DNA from: Streptomyces sp. Edi2
Lineage (GTDB): Bacteria; Actinomycetota; Actinomycetes; Streptomycetales; Streptomycetaceae
NCBI RefSeq assembly: GCF_040253635.1
Contig: NZ_JBEJGX010000003.1
Span: 7,775,501-7,839,500 of the forward strand
Length of the DNA stretch: 64,000 nucleotides
Direction of reading: 5' to 3'
The notes beneath the pieces are model-generated. The model was given only the letters and a program-made list of their open reading frames with translations. It did not search any database and was not told the DNA's origin. The position numbers were made by a program, and so were the translations under genes. Below, in pieces: positions 43,061 through 51,474 of this stretch. The first letter of the stretch is position 1. Each line of letters begins with the position of its first letter.

Positions 43061-43681
43061 GTGCCCAAGAAGGTGGACCACGAAGCGAGGCGCCAGGAGA
43101 TCTCCGAGGCGCTGGGGCGGATTGCCGGCACCCGCGGGCTGGACGGCGCGAGCCTGCGCGATGTCGCGGCAGAGGCCGGGATCTCGCTCGGCCGGCTGCA
43201 GCACTACTTCCGCACCAGGGACGAGATGCTCCTCTTCGCCCTGCGGCACATCAACCGCCTCGCCGCGGACCGGATCCGCGCCCGCATCGAGGCGCTGGCC
43301 GAGGAGTCGGCCGAGGAGCCGACGCCCCGTGAGGTGCTGCGCGCCTGCCTGTCGGGCATGCTGCCGCTCGACGACAAGAGCCGTACCGGGCTGCTGGTCG
43401 GCGCCGCCTACTTCGCCCGCGCGGTGCACGACAAGACCCTGCGTGCGGAGGCCGAGAACGGCATCCCCCAGCTCCGTGCCTTCTTCGCCGGTCAACTGCG
43501 GCTGGCGGCGGACCGCGGCGAACTGCCGCCCGAACGCGCCACCGAGGACGAGGCGATGCTGCTGATCAGTATGACCGACGGGCTCGCCACCCACGTCCTG
43601 CTGGGTGTGCACAGCCCCGAAACCGCGCTACGGCTGCTGGATCTGCAGTTGGCGAACCTCTTCGGGGCGGCGGGGGCGTGA
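43061..43681 (+). CDS. TetR-family repressor
   Basis: This 206-aa protein has a TetR DNA-binding domain (EISEALGRIAGTRGLDGASL, GISLGRLQHYFRTRDEMLL) and a helical effector domain with GLLVGAAYFARAVHDKTL. The sensor type resembles the BetI-like branch. The ligand is unknown. It begins with GTG after GGAAGGAGG. It is divergent from the PH-domain operon, its most likely target, and an SsgA-like gene lies convergent downstream. Confidence 0.88.
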   Translation: MPKKVDHEARRQEISEALGRIAGTRGLDGASLRDVAAEAGISLGRLQHYFRTRDEMLLFALRHINRLAADRIRARIEALAEESAEEPTPREVLRACLSGMLPLDDKSRTGLLVGAAYFARAVHDKTLRAEAENGIPQLRAFFAGQLRLAADRGELPPERATEDEAMLLISMTDGLATHVLLGVHSPETALRLLDLQLANLFGAAGA

Positions 43682-43705
43682 GCGGCAGACGCGCCGGAAC
43701 TCATC

Positions 43706-43742
43706 GCTGCGGCTGCGGCTGCGGCTGCGGCTGCGGATGCGG
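43706..43742. repeat. hexanucleotide (GCTGCG)n repeat
   Basis: GCTGCG is repeated about six times, with one base variant, just after the TetR stop. Simple-sequence slippage. Confidence 0.7.
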
Positions 43743-43835
43743 TCAGGGGGGTACGGCTGCGACTGCAGCGGCGGCTGCGACGGTGGGCGCCCCGGACCCT
43801 CGGTGCCCGCGCCCTTGCCGTCGTCTCTTTTGGGG

Positions 43836-44249
43836 TTACGCCTCGCGCAACAAGGCGACGAGATCGGCCTCGACATCCAGGTGCCGCGCCTCGTCACCCT
43901 TCGCGACCACCTGGTACGACCGGGTCAGAAAGGTCCGCAGCTCCTGTGCGTCGAACTGCACCACCGCCATGCCGCCTACGGCATGGAACTCCACCACCAC
44001 GGCGTGGGTGTCGTACGGCCAGATCTGCACATCGCCCGCCCCGGCCGGCTCGCACAGTCCCTCCTCCAGCAGCTCCCGCGCGAACGTCCAGGTCACCTCG
44101 GCCCCGTCCAGCGACGCGGCGGGCGGAAAGACCAGACGCACCGCGAACGGATCGGCGCGGTCATAACGCAGGCTCGCCGGTATCACCTGCGACCGGGGAG
44201 CGGTCGCGATGAGACGGGCCTGAACGGCTTGGTCGATGACGCTGGACAT
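43836..44249 (-). CDS. SsgA-like sporulation/cell-division protein (second copy)
   Basis: This 137-aa SALP is a clear paralogue of the protein at 39858-40271. It has the same length, the QAVQARLIATAP start, ADPFAVRLVFPP, WTFARELLEEGLCEPAGAGDV and LRTFLTRSYQVV. The two genes are on the same strand and flank the PH-domain pair and TetR gene. A local duplication followed by divergence is a simple explanation. It likely acts at septation sites. The ATG at 44249 has GGGAG upstream. Confidence 0.93.
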   Translation of the reverse strand: MSSVIDQAVQARLIATAPRSQVIPASLRYDRADPFAVRLVFPPAASLDGAEVTWTFARELLEEGLCEPAGAGDVQIWPYDTHAVVVEFHAVGGMAVVQFDAQELRTFLTRSYQVVAKGDEARHLDVEADLVALLREA

Positions 44250-45054
44250 CGCCGGCTCCCTTGCATTCGGTGCGGATCGTCGGTGCTGTGACCACTAGGA
44301 CGCGTAGGTCATCACGCCAGGTGCATTGGATTCCTGCGTGACCTGCATCACGGGCCATTGAATGTACGCAAATGCCCTCTTTGCTGTGCGTCAGGGGGCG
44401 CGATGGGGCCTCAACTGGTTGATGTGACGGATCGTTAGATGTGCTTGAGGTGCTGGTGGTGTGCGCTGTGGGTGCGTGCGGCGTGGGCGAGCGGTGTGGG
44501 TGGGGGAGCGGGTGGGGGAGGGGTGTCGGCGGAGGTGAGTGGTGCGCGTCGCCGGCGGGCGTGGTGGGTGCGGGTGGTCGGCGGGCGTGGACGGTGAGTG
44601 CGGTCGGTGTGTCATGAGTGCGGCTCACGGTGACTCGCGGGGCTCACCGGCTCGCGGCGGCTCAAGGTTGCCTCTGGCTCTCGTCGGCTGTCGCCGGTTG
44701 TCGTGAGCGGGGGTGGGCGATGGCATCGGCGACGGTGCGAGGGGTGGGTATCGGCAGCTGAGGGCGGTGGTCCGGGTGATGGCCCGGATGGCGGTCTGGG
44801 TGGTCGCCCGGATGGTGATCGGGACGATGGTCTGGGCGGTGGTCTGGACGGCCGGGTCGGGCTGGGCTAGCTTCCAGCCCACAATCAGAGCGGGGTGGGG
44901 CGAATTGCGGCGCACGGGACGCTTGTTGCGCGGGGAACGGGACCATGACTGGGGTCGGATCCGTTACCGGGGCCGGAACCGGGAGTGGGACTGGGAAGCG
45001 GGCCGCGACCGGGAAGAGGGCCGGGACCGGTTAGGAAATCGGGGCGCGCGACGA
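44250..45054. other. low-complexity intergenic region
   Basis: No gene is supported in the first 500 bases, which are dominated by GGTG, GGGGAG and CGGGTG strings. An open frame runs into the YCF48-like gene from 44713, but its codons are of low complexity and its translation is rich in Arg/Gly/Asp, so I take the start downstream. Confidence 0.45.
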
Positions 45055-46194
45055 GTGCTGCGTACCCGTAGGGCTCGGTGGTGGGCGGCCATGGCGGCCG
45101 GTATGGCGGTGCTTGCCGCAATGACAGCCGGGCCGGCGACCGCGGCCCCGGTGGGTTCGCCCGCGGTGCCACCGGTATCGGAAGGCGCCGGGCCGGCAAC
45201 GGCGGCATCACTCACCGCCCCGCACGCCGGCTGGCGCCTCAAGGACAGCGGCAGCACCGCCCGCTTCCGCGGCCTGGCGGCCGTCAGCCGTACGACCGCC
45301 TGGGTCGCCGGTACGGCCGGGACGGTGCTGCGCACCCACGACGGGGGCAAGCACTGGAGCGACATCTCCCCACCCGGTGCCGGTGCGCTGGAGTTCCGCG
45401 ACATCGAGGCGTTCGACGCACGCCGTGCGGTGGTTCTCGCGATCGGCGAGGGGGAGGCCTCGCGGGTCTTCCGCACCGAAGATGCCGGCGCCACCTGGAC
45501 CGAGAGCTTCCGCAACACCGACCCTCGCGCCTTCTACGACTGCCTGACCTTCTTCGACCGGCGGCACGGCATCGCGCTGAGCGATCCCGTCGACGGCAGG
45601 TACCGCATCCTGTCCACGGCGGACAGTGGACGCAGTTGGCGCGTACTGCCGTCAAAGGGCATGCCGTCGGCCCAGCCGGGCGAAGCCGCGTTCGCCGCCA
45701 GTGGCCAGTGCCTGGTCTCCGCCGGCAGCCGTGATGCCTGGATCGCGACCGGTGGCGCGGGCACCGCCCGCGTCCTGCACACCGCCGACCGCGGCCGTAC
45801 CTGGTCGGTCACCGACACCCCGATACCGGCGGGCGACCCGGCCCGCGGTGTCTTCGCGCTCGCCCTCCGCGACCGGACCCATGTCCTCGCCGTCGGTGGT
45901 GATTTCCGCCCGGACCAGCCCTCGCCCCACGCCGCCGCGGTCAGCGACGACGCCGGCAAAACCTGGACACCGGCCGCCGAACCTCCCAAGGCCTACCGCT
46001 CCGGCGCCGCCTGGCTCCCGCATTCCCGGCGCTTGGCTGTGGCCGTCGGCCCGTCCGGCAGCGATCTGACCCTCGACGGCGGCCGCACCTGGAACACCTT
46101 CGACCAGGGTTCGTACGACACCGTCGACTGCGCCCCGGACCTGGGATGCTGGACCGCGGGCGAGCGAGGCCGGATCGCACGACTGGAGCCGTGA
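45055..46194 (+). CDS. exported YCF48-like beta-propeller protein
   Basis: This 379-aa protein has a signal peptide (RWWAAMAAGMAVLAAMTAGP) and repeated blades with the photosystem-assembly (YCF48/BNR) signature: VLRTHDGGKHWSDISPPG, VFRTEDAGATWTESFRN, VLHTADRGRTWSV, and a late DLTLDGGRTWNTFD. It is probably a structural or ligand-binding propeller outside the cell. GTG 45055 was chosen because it leads straight into the signal peptide; ATG 45091 or a far upstream start is possible. It is a single gene, convergent with the MarR regulator. Confidence 0.7.
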   Translation: MLRTRRARWWAAMAAGMAVLAAMTAGPATAAPVGSPAVPPVSEGAGPATAASLTAPHAGWRLKDSGSTARFRGLAAVSRTTAWVAGTAGTVLRTHDGGKHWSDISPPGAGALEFRDIEAFDARRAVVLAIGEGEASRVFRTEDAGATWTESFRNTDPRAFYDCLTFFDRRHGIALSDPVDGRYRILSTADSGRSWRVLPSKGMPSAQPGEAAFAASGQCLVSAGSRDAWIATGGAGTARVLHTADRGRTWSVTDTPIPAGDPARGVFALALRDRTHVLAVGGDFRPDQPSPHAAAVSDDAGKTWTPAAEPPKAYRSGAAWLPHSRRLAVAVGPSGSDLTLDGGRTWNTFDQGSYDTVDCAPDLGCWTAGERGRIARLEP

Positions 46195-46243
46195 CGGCGA
46201 GTCCTGGCGGCAGGCCTGAGGCGGGGCTTGGCGGGCGGTGGGT

Positions 46244-46771
46244 TTACTCCATCAGGCTGCCGAGCCGCCCCTCCAGCACCACCAGCAACTCGCCCAAGGC
46301 CACGGAGAGTTCCTCCTGCCGCTGATCGCCGATGCCTTCGAGCAGCGCCGCTTCGTACCGCAACTGTTCGGGCAGCAGCCGGTCGATGGTCTCGCGTCCC
46401 TCGTCGGTGAGCGAGAGATGCGCGACGCGGCGGTCCCGGTCGTCGGGGCGACGGGCGATCAGCCCGCGCTCCTCCAGTTGCCGTACGCGCTTGGTCACCG
46501 CGGCACCGGACGCAAAGGTCTCGCGGGCCACCCGCCCGGGGGTCAGCTCGCGGTCCATCCGGCGCAAGGTGCCGAGGATGTCGAACTCGGGACGGGTGAG
46601 TCCGGCCTTCCGCAGTGGCGCATCTGCCGCCTGCTGCAGCAGTGCGGAACAGCGGTTGAGCCGCCCGATCACCGCCATCGGGCCGGTGTCCAGCCCGGGG
46701 TGCACCTGCTGCCACTGGCGCAGCACCCCCGCGACGATGTCCTCGGTCACCCGCACACTCCTCTCGGCCAT
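46244..46771 (-). CDS. MarR-family transcriptional regulator
   Basis: This 175-aa protein has a winged helix-turn-helix: LTRPEFDILGTLRRMDRELTP, ASGAAVTKRVRQLEERGLIARR, and wing DDRDRRVAHLSLTDEG. It lies 61 bp downstream of the FUSC-family exporter on the same strand, an arrangement typical of aromatic-compound efflux regulators. It probably represses the exporter and is released by an aromatic ligand. ATG 46771 matches the family start. Confidence 0.88.
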   Translation of the reverse strand: MAERSVRVTEDIVAGVLRQWQQVHPGLDTGPMAVIGRLNRCSALLQQAADAPLRKAGLTRPEFDILGTLRRMDRELTPGRVARETFASGAAVTKRVRQLEERGLIARRPDDRDRRVAHLSLTDEGRETIDRLLPEQLRYEAALLEGIGDQRQEELSVALGELLVVLEGRLGSLME

Positions 46772-46832
46772 GCCGTACGCCTGCAATTGTGCCTGGCGTG
46801 GTGCCGGCCGCCGCGCCGGGCGGGCCCGCGGG

Positions 46833-48842
46833 TCAGGCGACGGGAACCGGTGCCGGGAGCCGGCGGACGAGGCCGGCCAGCGTCCGGTGGCCTTGCTGCT
46901 CGGCACGGACGATCCGCTCCTCGGGGAGGGCACGCTGCCACCACTCGCCGGCCGCCACCTCCACGGCTTCGCGGAGCTCGACCAGCCCCGCGACCAGCCG
47001 GTCACGGGCCCAGCGGATTTCCTGGTCCCGGTCGGTCTCCTGGGCCCGGTCGGCCCCGGGGGCCCAATCAGCCTCCCGGGCGCCGTCCGCCCCGGGCGCG
47101 GTACTTGCCGCGAGCAGCCGCAAGGCGGCGGTCTCCGCGGCCGCAACCCGCCCCAGGGCGACCTCGATACGGTGGGCGGCCCGCCGGTTGGTGATCAGGA
47201 CGCAGCAGGCCAGCCCCATCATCGCGCCCACCACGGTGTCGATCCAGCGGTCGGCGATCAGCGTGCCGGCCGGCAGCCGTCCGCCGAACTCGGTCAGCAG
47301 CAGCGCCATCGGGGTGACGCACACCGAGCCGAGCCAGTAATTACGGGTGATACAGGCCTCCGCGCCGAGCTGGAAGACCAGCGCCAGCGCCACCATCGCG
47401 AGCTCCCCGAGGTGTGTCAGCGGCAGCAGTGCGGTGTAGAGCAGCAGACCGAGAAGGTTGCCCAGGGTCCGCTGGAGCGCCCGTTGCCAGGAGAGCGTGG
47501 TGTTGGCCTGGTAGATCGAGGCCGCCGTGACCACGGCCCAATAGGGGTGCCCGACGCCGATGGCCATCGACACCCAGCCCGCCAGCACACACCCGGCGGC
47601 CACCCGCGCGCCGATGGGCAGCAGCGGTGACCCGGGTGCGAGTCGGGCGAGCACCGCGCGCACCCCGCGCGGACGGCCGGGCGCAGGCTGCCGCGGCTCC
47701 CGCGCCTCGTCGGCGACACCCACCAGCTCCTCGGCCTCCACAGCCGAGAGCGCAACCCGGGGCAGCGGCCGCCCGCTGCGCAGTTCACGTACCCAGGCGC
47801 AGAGCTGCTCGGCTTCGCCCGCGGCGGACCGGCCGTCGTGGCCCAGCACCGATTCGGCCCGCACCAGCAGCCGTTCGAGCCCGGCCCGCGCGGCGGCTCT
47901 CTCCGGGGTGTGCACCGGAACCAGAAACAGTGTGTGCCAGGCGGCATTCACGGCGGCCGCCGTGGCATGCCGCGCCTGCGCCACACCGGCGAGCTCCTCA
48001 CCAGCGGTTTCCTGACCGGCGGGCTTCTCACCGGCGGGTTCCCGACCGGCGGATTTCCCATCAGCGGGTTTCCGACCGGCGGGTTCACCCCCAGCGGATT
48101 CCCGACCGGCGCCCCCAGCGGTTTCCTGACCCACGGGTGCCTGGCCGGCGGGTTCCCAACCGGCAGATTCCCCACCAGCCCCTTCCGTCCCGCCCAAGCC
48201 TGCTGCGGCAGTACGCAGCAGTCCTGCCGCAGCCTCCAGGGCGCGGGCGACGGCGATCCGCTCCGGCCCCTGCGGCCGTATCAGTGCCGGCGCCATACAG
48301 ACCAGCCAGGCGAGTCCTCCGGCGCCGAGTGCCGCCGCCGTATGCAGGGGCACCTGGCCCAGGCGCTGCGGCACGAAGAACGCCGAGGCCGCGATGAACG
48401 TCAGGATGATGTTCGCCGGCGGGCCGATACGCGTGGCGTCGCAGACCATCTTGTGGACCGCGGCCAGCAGTGAGGCGAACACGACGAGCAGCGCGGTCGA
48501 CGTGATCAGCGAGGCGGCGGTCAGCGCGATGCCGAGGCTCGCGACCATCCCGAGCACCACCCACACCAGGGTGCGGGCGCGGGCGGCATACGGCAGACCG
48601 TGTGCGTACAGGGCGCACATCGCCCCTGCCGAGGTGTACAGGATCAGATCCAGCCGCCCCAGGAAGAACAAGGTGAGATCGGGAATCGCCAGCGCTGCCA
48701 CCGCACTGAGCGCCGGTTTGTGCCAGATGTCGACGGGCCGGCGCAGCCGCACGGTGCTCCTGAGGGGCAGCGGCTGGACCCGCACGGCACTCCCCGAAGC
48801 GGTATAGGCGCTCTTCCCGGACTGTCTGGCATGCTTCCCCAT
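46833..48842 (-). CDS. FUSC-family (aromatic acid exporter-like) membrane protein with pentapeptide-type linker
   Basis: This 669-aa protein has two membrane blocks of the fusaric-acid-resistance type. The N-terminal block spans about 40-190 (AALAIPDLTLFFLGRLDLIL, IILTFIAASAFFVPQRLGQV). The C-terminal block includes GARVAAGCVLAGWVSMAIGV, HPYWAVVTAASIYQANTTLSWQ and IDTVVGAMMGLACCVLITNR. Between them lies a repeat of about 60 residues in steps of five (EPAGQ, RESAG, REPAG and similar) encoded by degenerate 15-bp DNA units (about 48000-48190). Its job is likely efflux of aromatic acids. It forms an operon with the MarR gene downstream and is divergent from a KstR2-like TetR gene. Confidence 0.85.
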   Translation of the reverse strand: MGKHARQSGKSAYTASGSAVRVQPLPLRSTVRLRRPVDIWHKPALSAVAALAIPDLTLFFLGRLDLILYTSAGAMCALYAHGLPYAARARTLVWVVLGMVASLGIALTAASLITSTALLVVFASLLAAVHKMVCDATRIGPPANIILTFIAASAFFVPQRLGQVPLHTAAALGAGGLAWLVCMAPALIRPQGPERIAVARALEAAAGLLRTAAAGLGGTEGAGGESAGWEPAGQAPVGQETAGGAGRESAGGEPAGRKPADGKSAGREPAGEKPAGQETAGEELAGVAQARHATAAAVNAAWHTLFLVPVHTPERAAARAGLERLLVRAESVLGHDGRSAAGEAEQLCAWVRELRSGRPLPRVALSAVEAEELVGVADEAREPRQPAPGRPRGVRAVLARLAPGSPLLPIGARVAAGCVLAGWVSMAIGVGHPYWAVVTAASIYQANTTLSWQRALQRTLGNLLGLLLYTALLPLTHLGELAMVALALVFQLGAEACITRNYWLGSVCVTPMALLLTEFGGRLPAGTLIADRWIDTVVGAMMGLACCVLITNRRAAHRIEVALGRVAAAETAALRLLAASTAPGADGAREADWAPGADRAQETDRDQEIRWARDRLVAGLVELREAVEVAAGEWWQRALPEERIVRAEQQGHRTLAGLVRRLPAPVPVA

Positions 48843-48965
48843 GCCAAAAGATTAACAGGTGTTTTACTAGTGAAATATATGCGCCTCGTCACGTCGGGCT
48901 CAGAGAGCGGAGCTTTGGGCCGCGCCGGGGGACGGCAGCGCGGGAGGGGGCGATCAGAGCGAGAA

Positions 48966-49037
48966 GGGAGAGGATTGGCGGAGCGGGAGGGGAGAGGGCT
49001 GGTAGAGCGGGAGGGGAGAGGGTTGGTAGAGCGGGAC
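48966..49037. repeat. 24-bp tandem repeat, three copies
   Basis: The unit GGGAGAGGRYTGGYRGAGCGGGA(G/C) is repeated at 48966, 48990 and 49014 in the gap between the FUSC and TetR genes, ending 41 bp before the TetR start. It may be slippage, or spaced operator half-sites. Confidence 0.75.
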
Positions 49038-49078
49038 TGGGAGGGGAGAACGCCGGCGCAGGGGGCGACAATAGCCAG

Positions 49079-49696
49079 GTGCCAGCCGCCAAGAAGAAGA
49101 CAACGACCGCGAACGCGTCACCGGAGCGCCGCCGCGAACTGCTCAACATCGCGGCGGAGGTATTCGCCGCACACGGCTACAACGCCACCACCGTCCGCCG
49201 CATCGCCGACGAGGCGGGAATGCTCGCCGGCAGTCTCTACTACCACTTCGATTCCAAGGAATCGATGCTGGACGAGATCCTGTCCAGCTTCCTGACCGAG
49301 CTGTGGGACGGCTATGACGCCGTACTCGCCGCCGGGCTCGGCCCCAGGGAGACCATCGAAGCCCTGGTCACCGAATCCTTCCGGGAGATCGACCGGCACC
49401 GCGCGGCCGTCGCCATCTACCAGAAGGAGTCCCGGCATCTGGTCGGGCAGTCCCGCTTCGGCTATCTCGCCGACTCGCAGCGGAAGTTCGAAAAGGCCTG
49501 GCTCGGCACACTGGAACGAGGCGTGGCAGATGGAGTCTTCCGAGCCGACCTCGACATCCGGCTCACCTACCGCTTCGTGCGCGACACCGTCTGGGTTGCG
49601 GCGAGCTGGTACCGGCCGGGCGGACAGCACAGCCCCGAGGAGATCGCCCGTCAGTACCTCTCCATGGTGCTGGACGGCGTCGCCGTACGCGCCTGA
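49079..49696 (+). CDS. TetR-family regulator, KstR2-like
   Basis: This 205-aa protein closely follows the layout of KstR2, the mycobacterial repressor of steroid-ring degradation. The helix-turn-helix is LLNIAAEVFAAHGYNATTVRRI and MLAGSLYYHFDSKESMLDEIL. The effector domain has YQKESRHLVGQSRFGYL, ADLDIRLTYRFVRDTVW and ASWYRPGGQHSPEEIA. Family members respond to CoA thioesters. It starts with GTG 49079. It has no acyl-CoA gene beside it; the nearest possible targets are at 62331 onward. It diverges from the FUSC exporter. Confidence 0.82.
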   Translation: MPAAKKKTTTANASPERRRELLNIAAEVFAAHGYNATTVRRIADEAGMLAGSLYYHFDSKESMLDEILSSFLTELWDGYDAVLAAGLGPRETIEALVTESFREIDRHRAAVAIYQKESRHLVGQSRFGYLADSQRKFEKAWLGTLERGVADGVFRADLDIRLTYRFVRDTVWVAASWYRPGGQHSPEEIARQYLSMVLDGVAVRA

Positions 49697-49762
49697 CCCA
49701 CCCGGACGCGGTGGCGGCCCGCGAACTTGTCAGCTCTACCGGAGCGCCCGGCAGGAACCCGT

Positions 49763-50074
49763 TCAGCAGGAACTGTTCTTCACGTACAGGGCCCGCGAGG
49801 CCCAGGTCGTGCCGTAGCGGACGTCCTTCGTCGTGCCCTTGGAGAGGCGGCCGTGCGGGTCGCGCTGATGCGGGACGACGATGGTGTAGCACGCGGTGCG
49901 CCGGCTGCACAGGTTCGTCAGGCGGACGTAGCGCTGATGCCCCTTGTTGAAGTACTTCCGCACCACCACGCAGTGTGGCGGCCGGTCGGCCGCTGCCGCG
50001 GTCGAGGCGCTGAGCATTGTCAGCGAGGCGCTGCACGTCACCGTTGCCAGCGCTATGGCCATGAACTTCCGCAC
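49763..50074 (-). CDS. small secreted basic protein with four cysteines
   Basis: This 103-aa protein begins with GTG 50074 after a strong GGGGGAG site. It has a signal peptide (FMAIALATVTCSASLTMLSA, cut near AAAA-DRPP). The mature part of about 74 residues is basic and has four cysteines (in PPHC, NLC, TAC and SSC), enough for two disulfides. I do not recognise the family; a small inhibitor, toxin-like or signalling protein are all possible. It is on the opposite strand to, and convergent with, the TetR gene. Confidence 0.75.
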   Translation of the reverse strand: MRKFMAIALATVTCSASLTMLSASTAAAADRPPHCVVVRKYFNKGHQRYVRLTNLCSRRTACYTIVVPHQRDPHGRLSKGTTKDVRYGTTWASRALYVKNSSC

Positions 50075-50528
50075 GTCATCTCCCCCGCTGGAAACCTCGG
50101 ACACCCCCGCGAAGCCCACATCGGGTTCGCACGTTCATTCCCATTGTCCATACCCACCCAGGGAAAAGCAGCCCCGGGGGTCACACAGGGACAAGACCGC
50201 GACATAAGACACGACATACGAGCAGCCCTTCTCGGAAGGGGCCGGGCGGGACGGGAGCGAGCCGGGAACGGTCGGGGCGGGGTGGTCGGGGCAAGCGAGC
50301 GAGGGGTGAGTCAAGCGACCCACGGCGCTGTCCGGGCGGGCTGGGGCGGTGATCGGGGCAGGCGAGGCGAGGGTCTGGCCGGGCAGGGTTCGGCTCGCAG
50401 CTGACCGGGCTGACCGGGCTGACCGCGCTGACCGCGCTGACCGGGTTGACCGGACCGCTGACCGCCGAGGGCCGGCGATCGGGGGCCGGCTGCCGAGGGC
50501 TGGGCTCGCCTCCGCCCTCGGCCGGGTA
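50075..50528. other. intergenic region with a 9-bp repeat
   Basis: No gene is supported. TGACCGGGC and close variants are repeated about six times at 50402-50455. The left end must carry the promoter of the small secreted protein. Confidence 0.55.
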
Positions 50529-51332
50529 TCACTCGCCCGAGGGCGGGCGTGCCGCCACCACCTTCAGTCCTCGATCCGAGAACTCACGGCGGATTGCCTC
50601 CTTCGCTCCGTTGTCCGTGATGAACGTGTCAAAGACATCAGCGTCGCCGACCCGGGCGAAGCAGCGCTCGCCGATCTTCGACGAGTCCGCGACGACCACG
50701 GCACGCCGGGCACGCTCGGCCATCAGGCGGTTGACCCGGGCCTCCGCCTCGTCGTGCACCGTGGCCCCCATCATCGGGTCCATGCCGTTGGCGCCGATGA
50801 ACGCGATGTCGATGGAGATCTGCTGCAGCACCAACTCGCTGAACGGCCCGACCAGTTCAAATGACCGCGAGTGCGCCACCCCACCGGTGAGCACGATCTT
50901 GATCTGCGGCCGCACGGCCAGCTCATTGGCGATATTGAGGGAGTTGGTGACGATCGTCAGATGCGGCTGCGGGCCGGCCTCCGCGAAGTCCGCACGGGTG
51001 GCAAGCACCCGTGCGATCGCCGTGGTGGTCGTGCCGCCGCTCAGGCCGACCACATGCCCCCGCTCGACGAGCTTCGCCGCGGCCCGTGCCACTGCCTCCT
51101 TCTCTTCCGACCGGTGAGCGTGCTTGTAACGGATGGGCAGGTCATACGCCACCGAACTGAGCACCGCCCCACCCCGGGTACGGGTCAGCAACTGCTGCTC
51201 GGCCAGGGCGTCCATGTCGCGCCGCATCGTGGCGGCCGAGACCTCCAGCTCGGTCGCCGCCTCCTCGACATCCACCCGGCCTCGGTCGCCGAGCAGCTCG
51301 AGCAGTGCGTTCATCCGTTCATGGCGCTTCAT
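50529..51332 (-). CDS. DeoR-family transcriptional repressor
   Basis: This 267-aa regulator has an N-terminal HTH_DeoR (RMNALLELLGDRGRVDVEEA, VSAATMRRDMDALAEQQLL). The C-terminal DeoR sensor resembles sugar isomerases (GLSGGTTTTAIARVLA, TIVTNSLNIANELA, IAFIGANGMDPMMGATVHD, VVVADSSKIGERCFA). It likely senses a sugar phosphate made by the nearby enzymes. The aldolase gene begins 1 kb away on the same strand; the sugar carrier is divergent to the enzyme pair. TTGCA-type palindromes at 53439-53718 are candidate sites. Confidence 0.9.
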   Translation of the reverse strand: MKRHERMNALLELLGDRGRVDVEEAATELEVSAATMRRDMDALAEQQLLTRTRGGAVLSSVAYDLPIRYKHAHRSEEKEAVARAAAKLVERGHVVGLSGGTTTTAIARVLATRADFAEAGPQPHLTIVTNSLNIANELAVRPQIKIVLTGGVAHSRSFELVGPFSELVLQQISIDIAFIGANGMDPMMGATVHDEAEARVNRLMAERARRAVVVADSSKIGERCFARVGDADVFDTFITDNGAKEAIRREFSDRGLKVVAARPPSGE

Positions 51333-51474
51333 GGCGCGAGCCTAATTCGTCTCAGCAGGTCAGCGTGACGCGCCGTAGGCGCCCTGGTACTCCGCCGCGC
51401 CGGACCCTCCCCTCCGCTGTGACGAAGCGCCCCGGAGGCGGTGACCGCCTGCCGCCGTCTCACCCCCGGGTGCC

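Noticed and set aside
44713..45054. upstream extension of the YCF48-like protein
   Set aside because: It is open but encodes Arg/Gly/Asp-rich low complexity before a clear signal peptide, so the later start was preferred.
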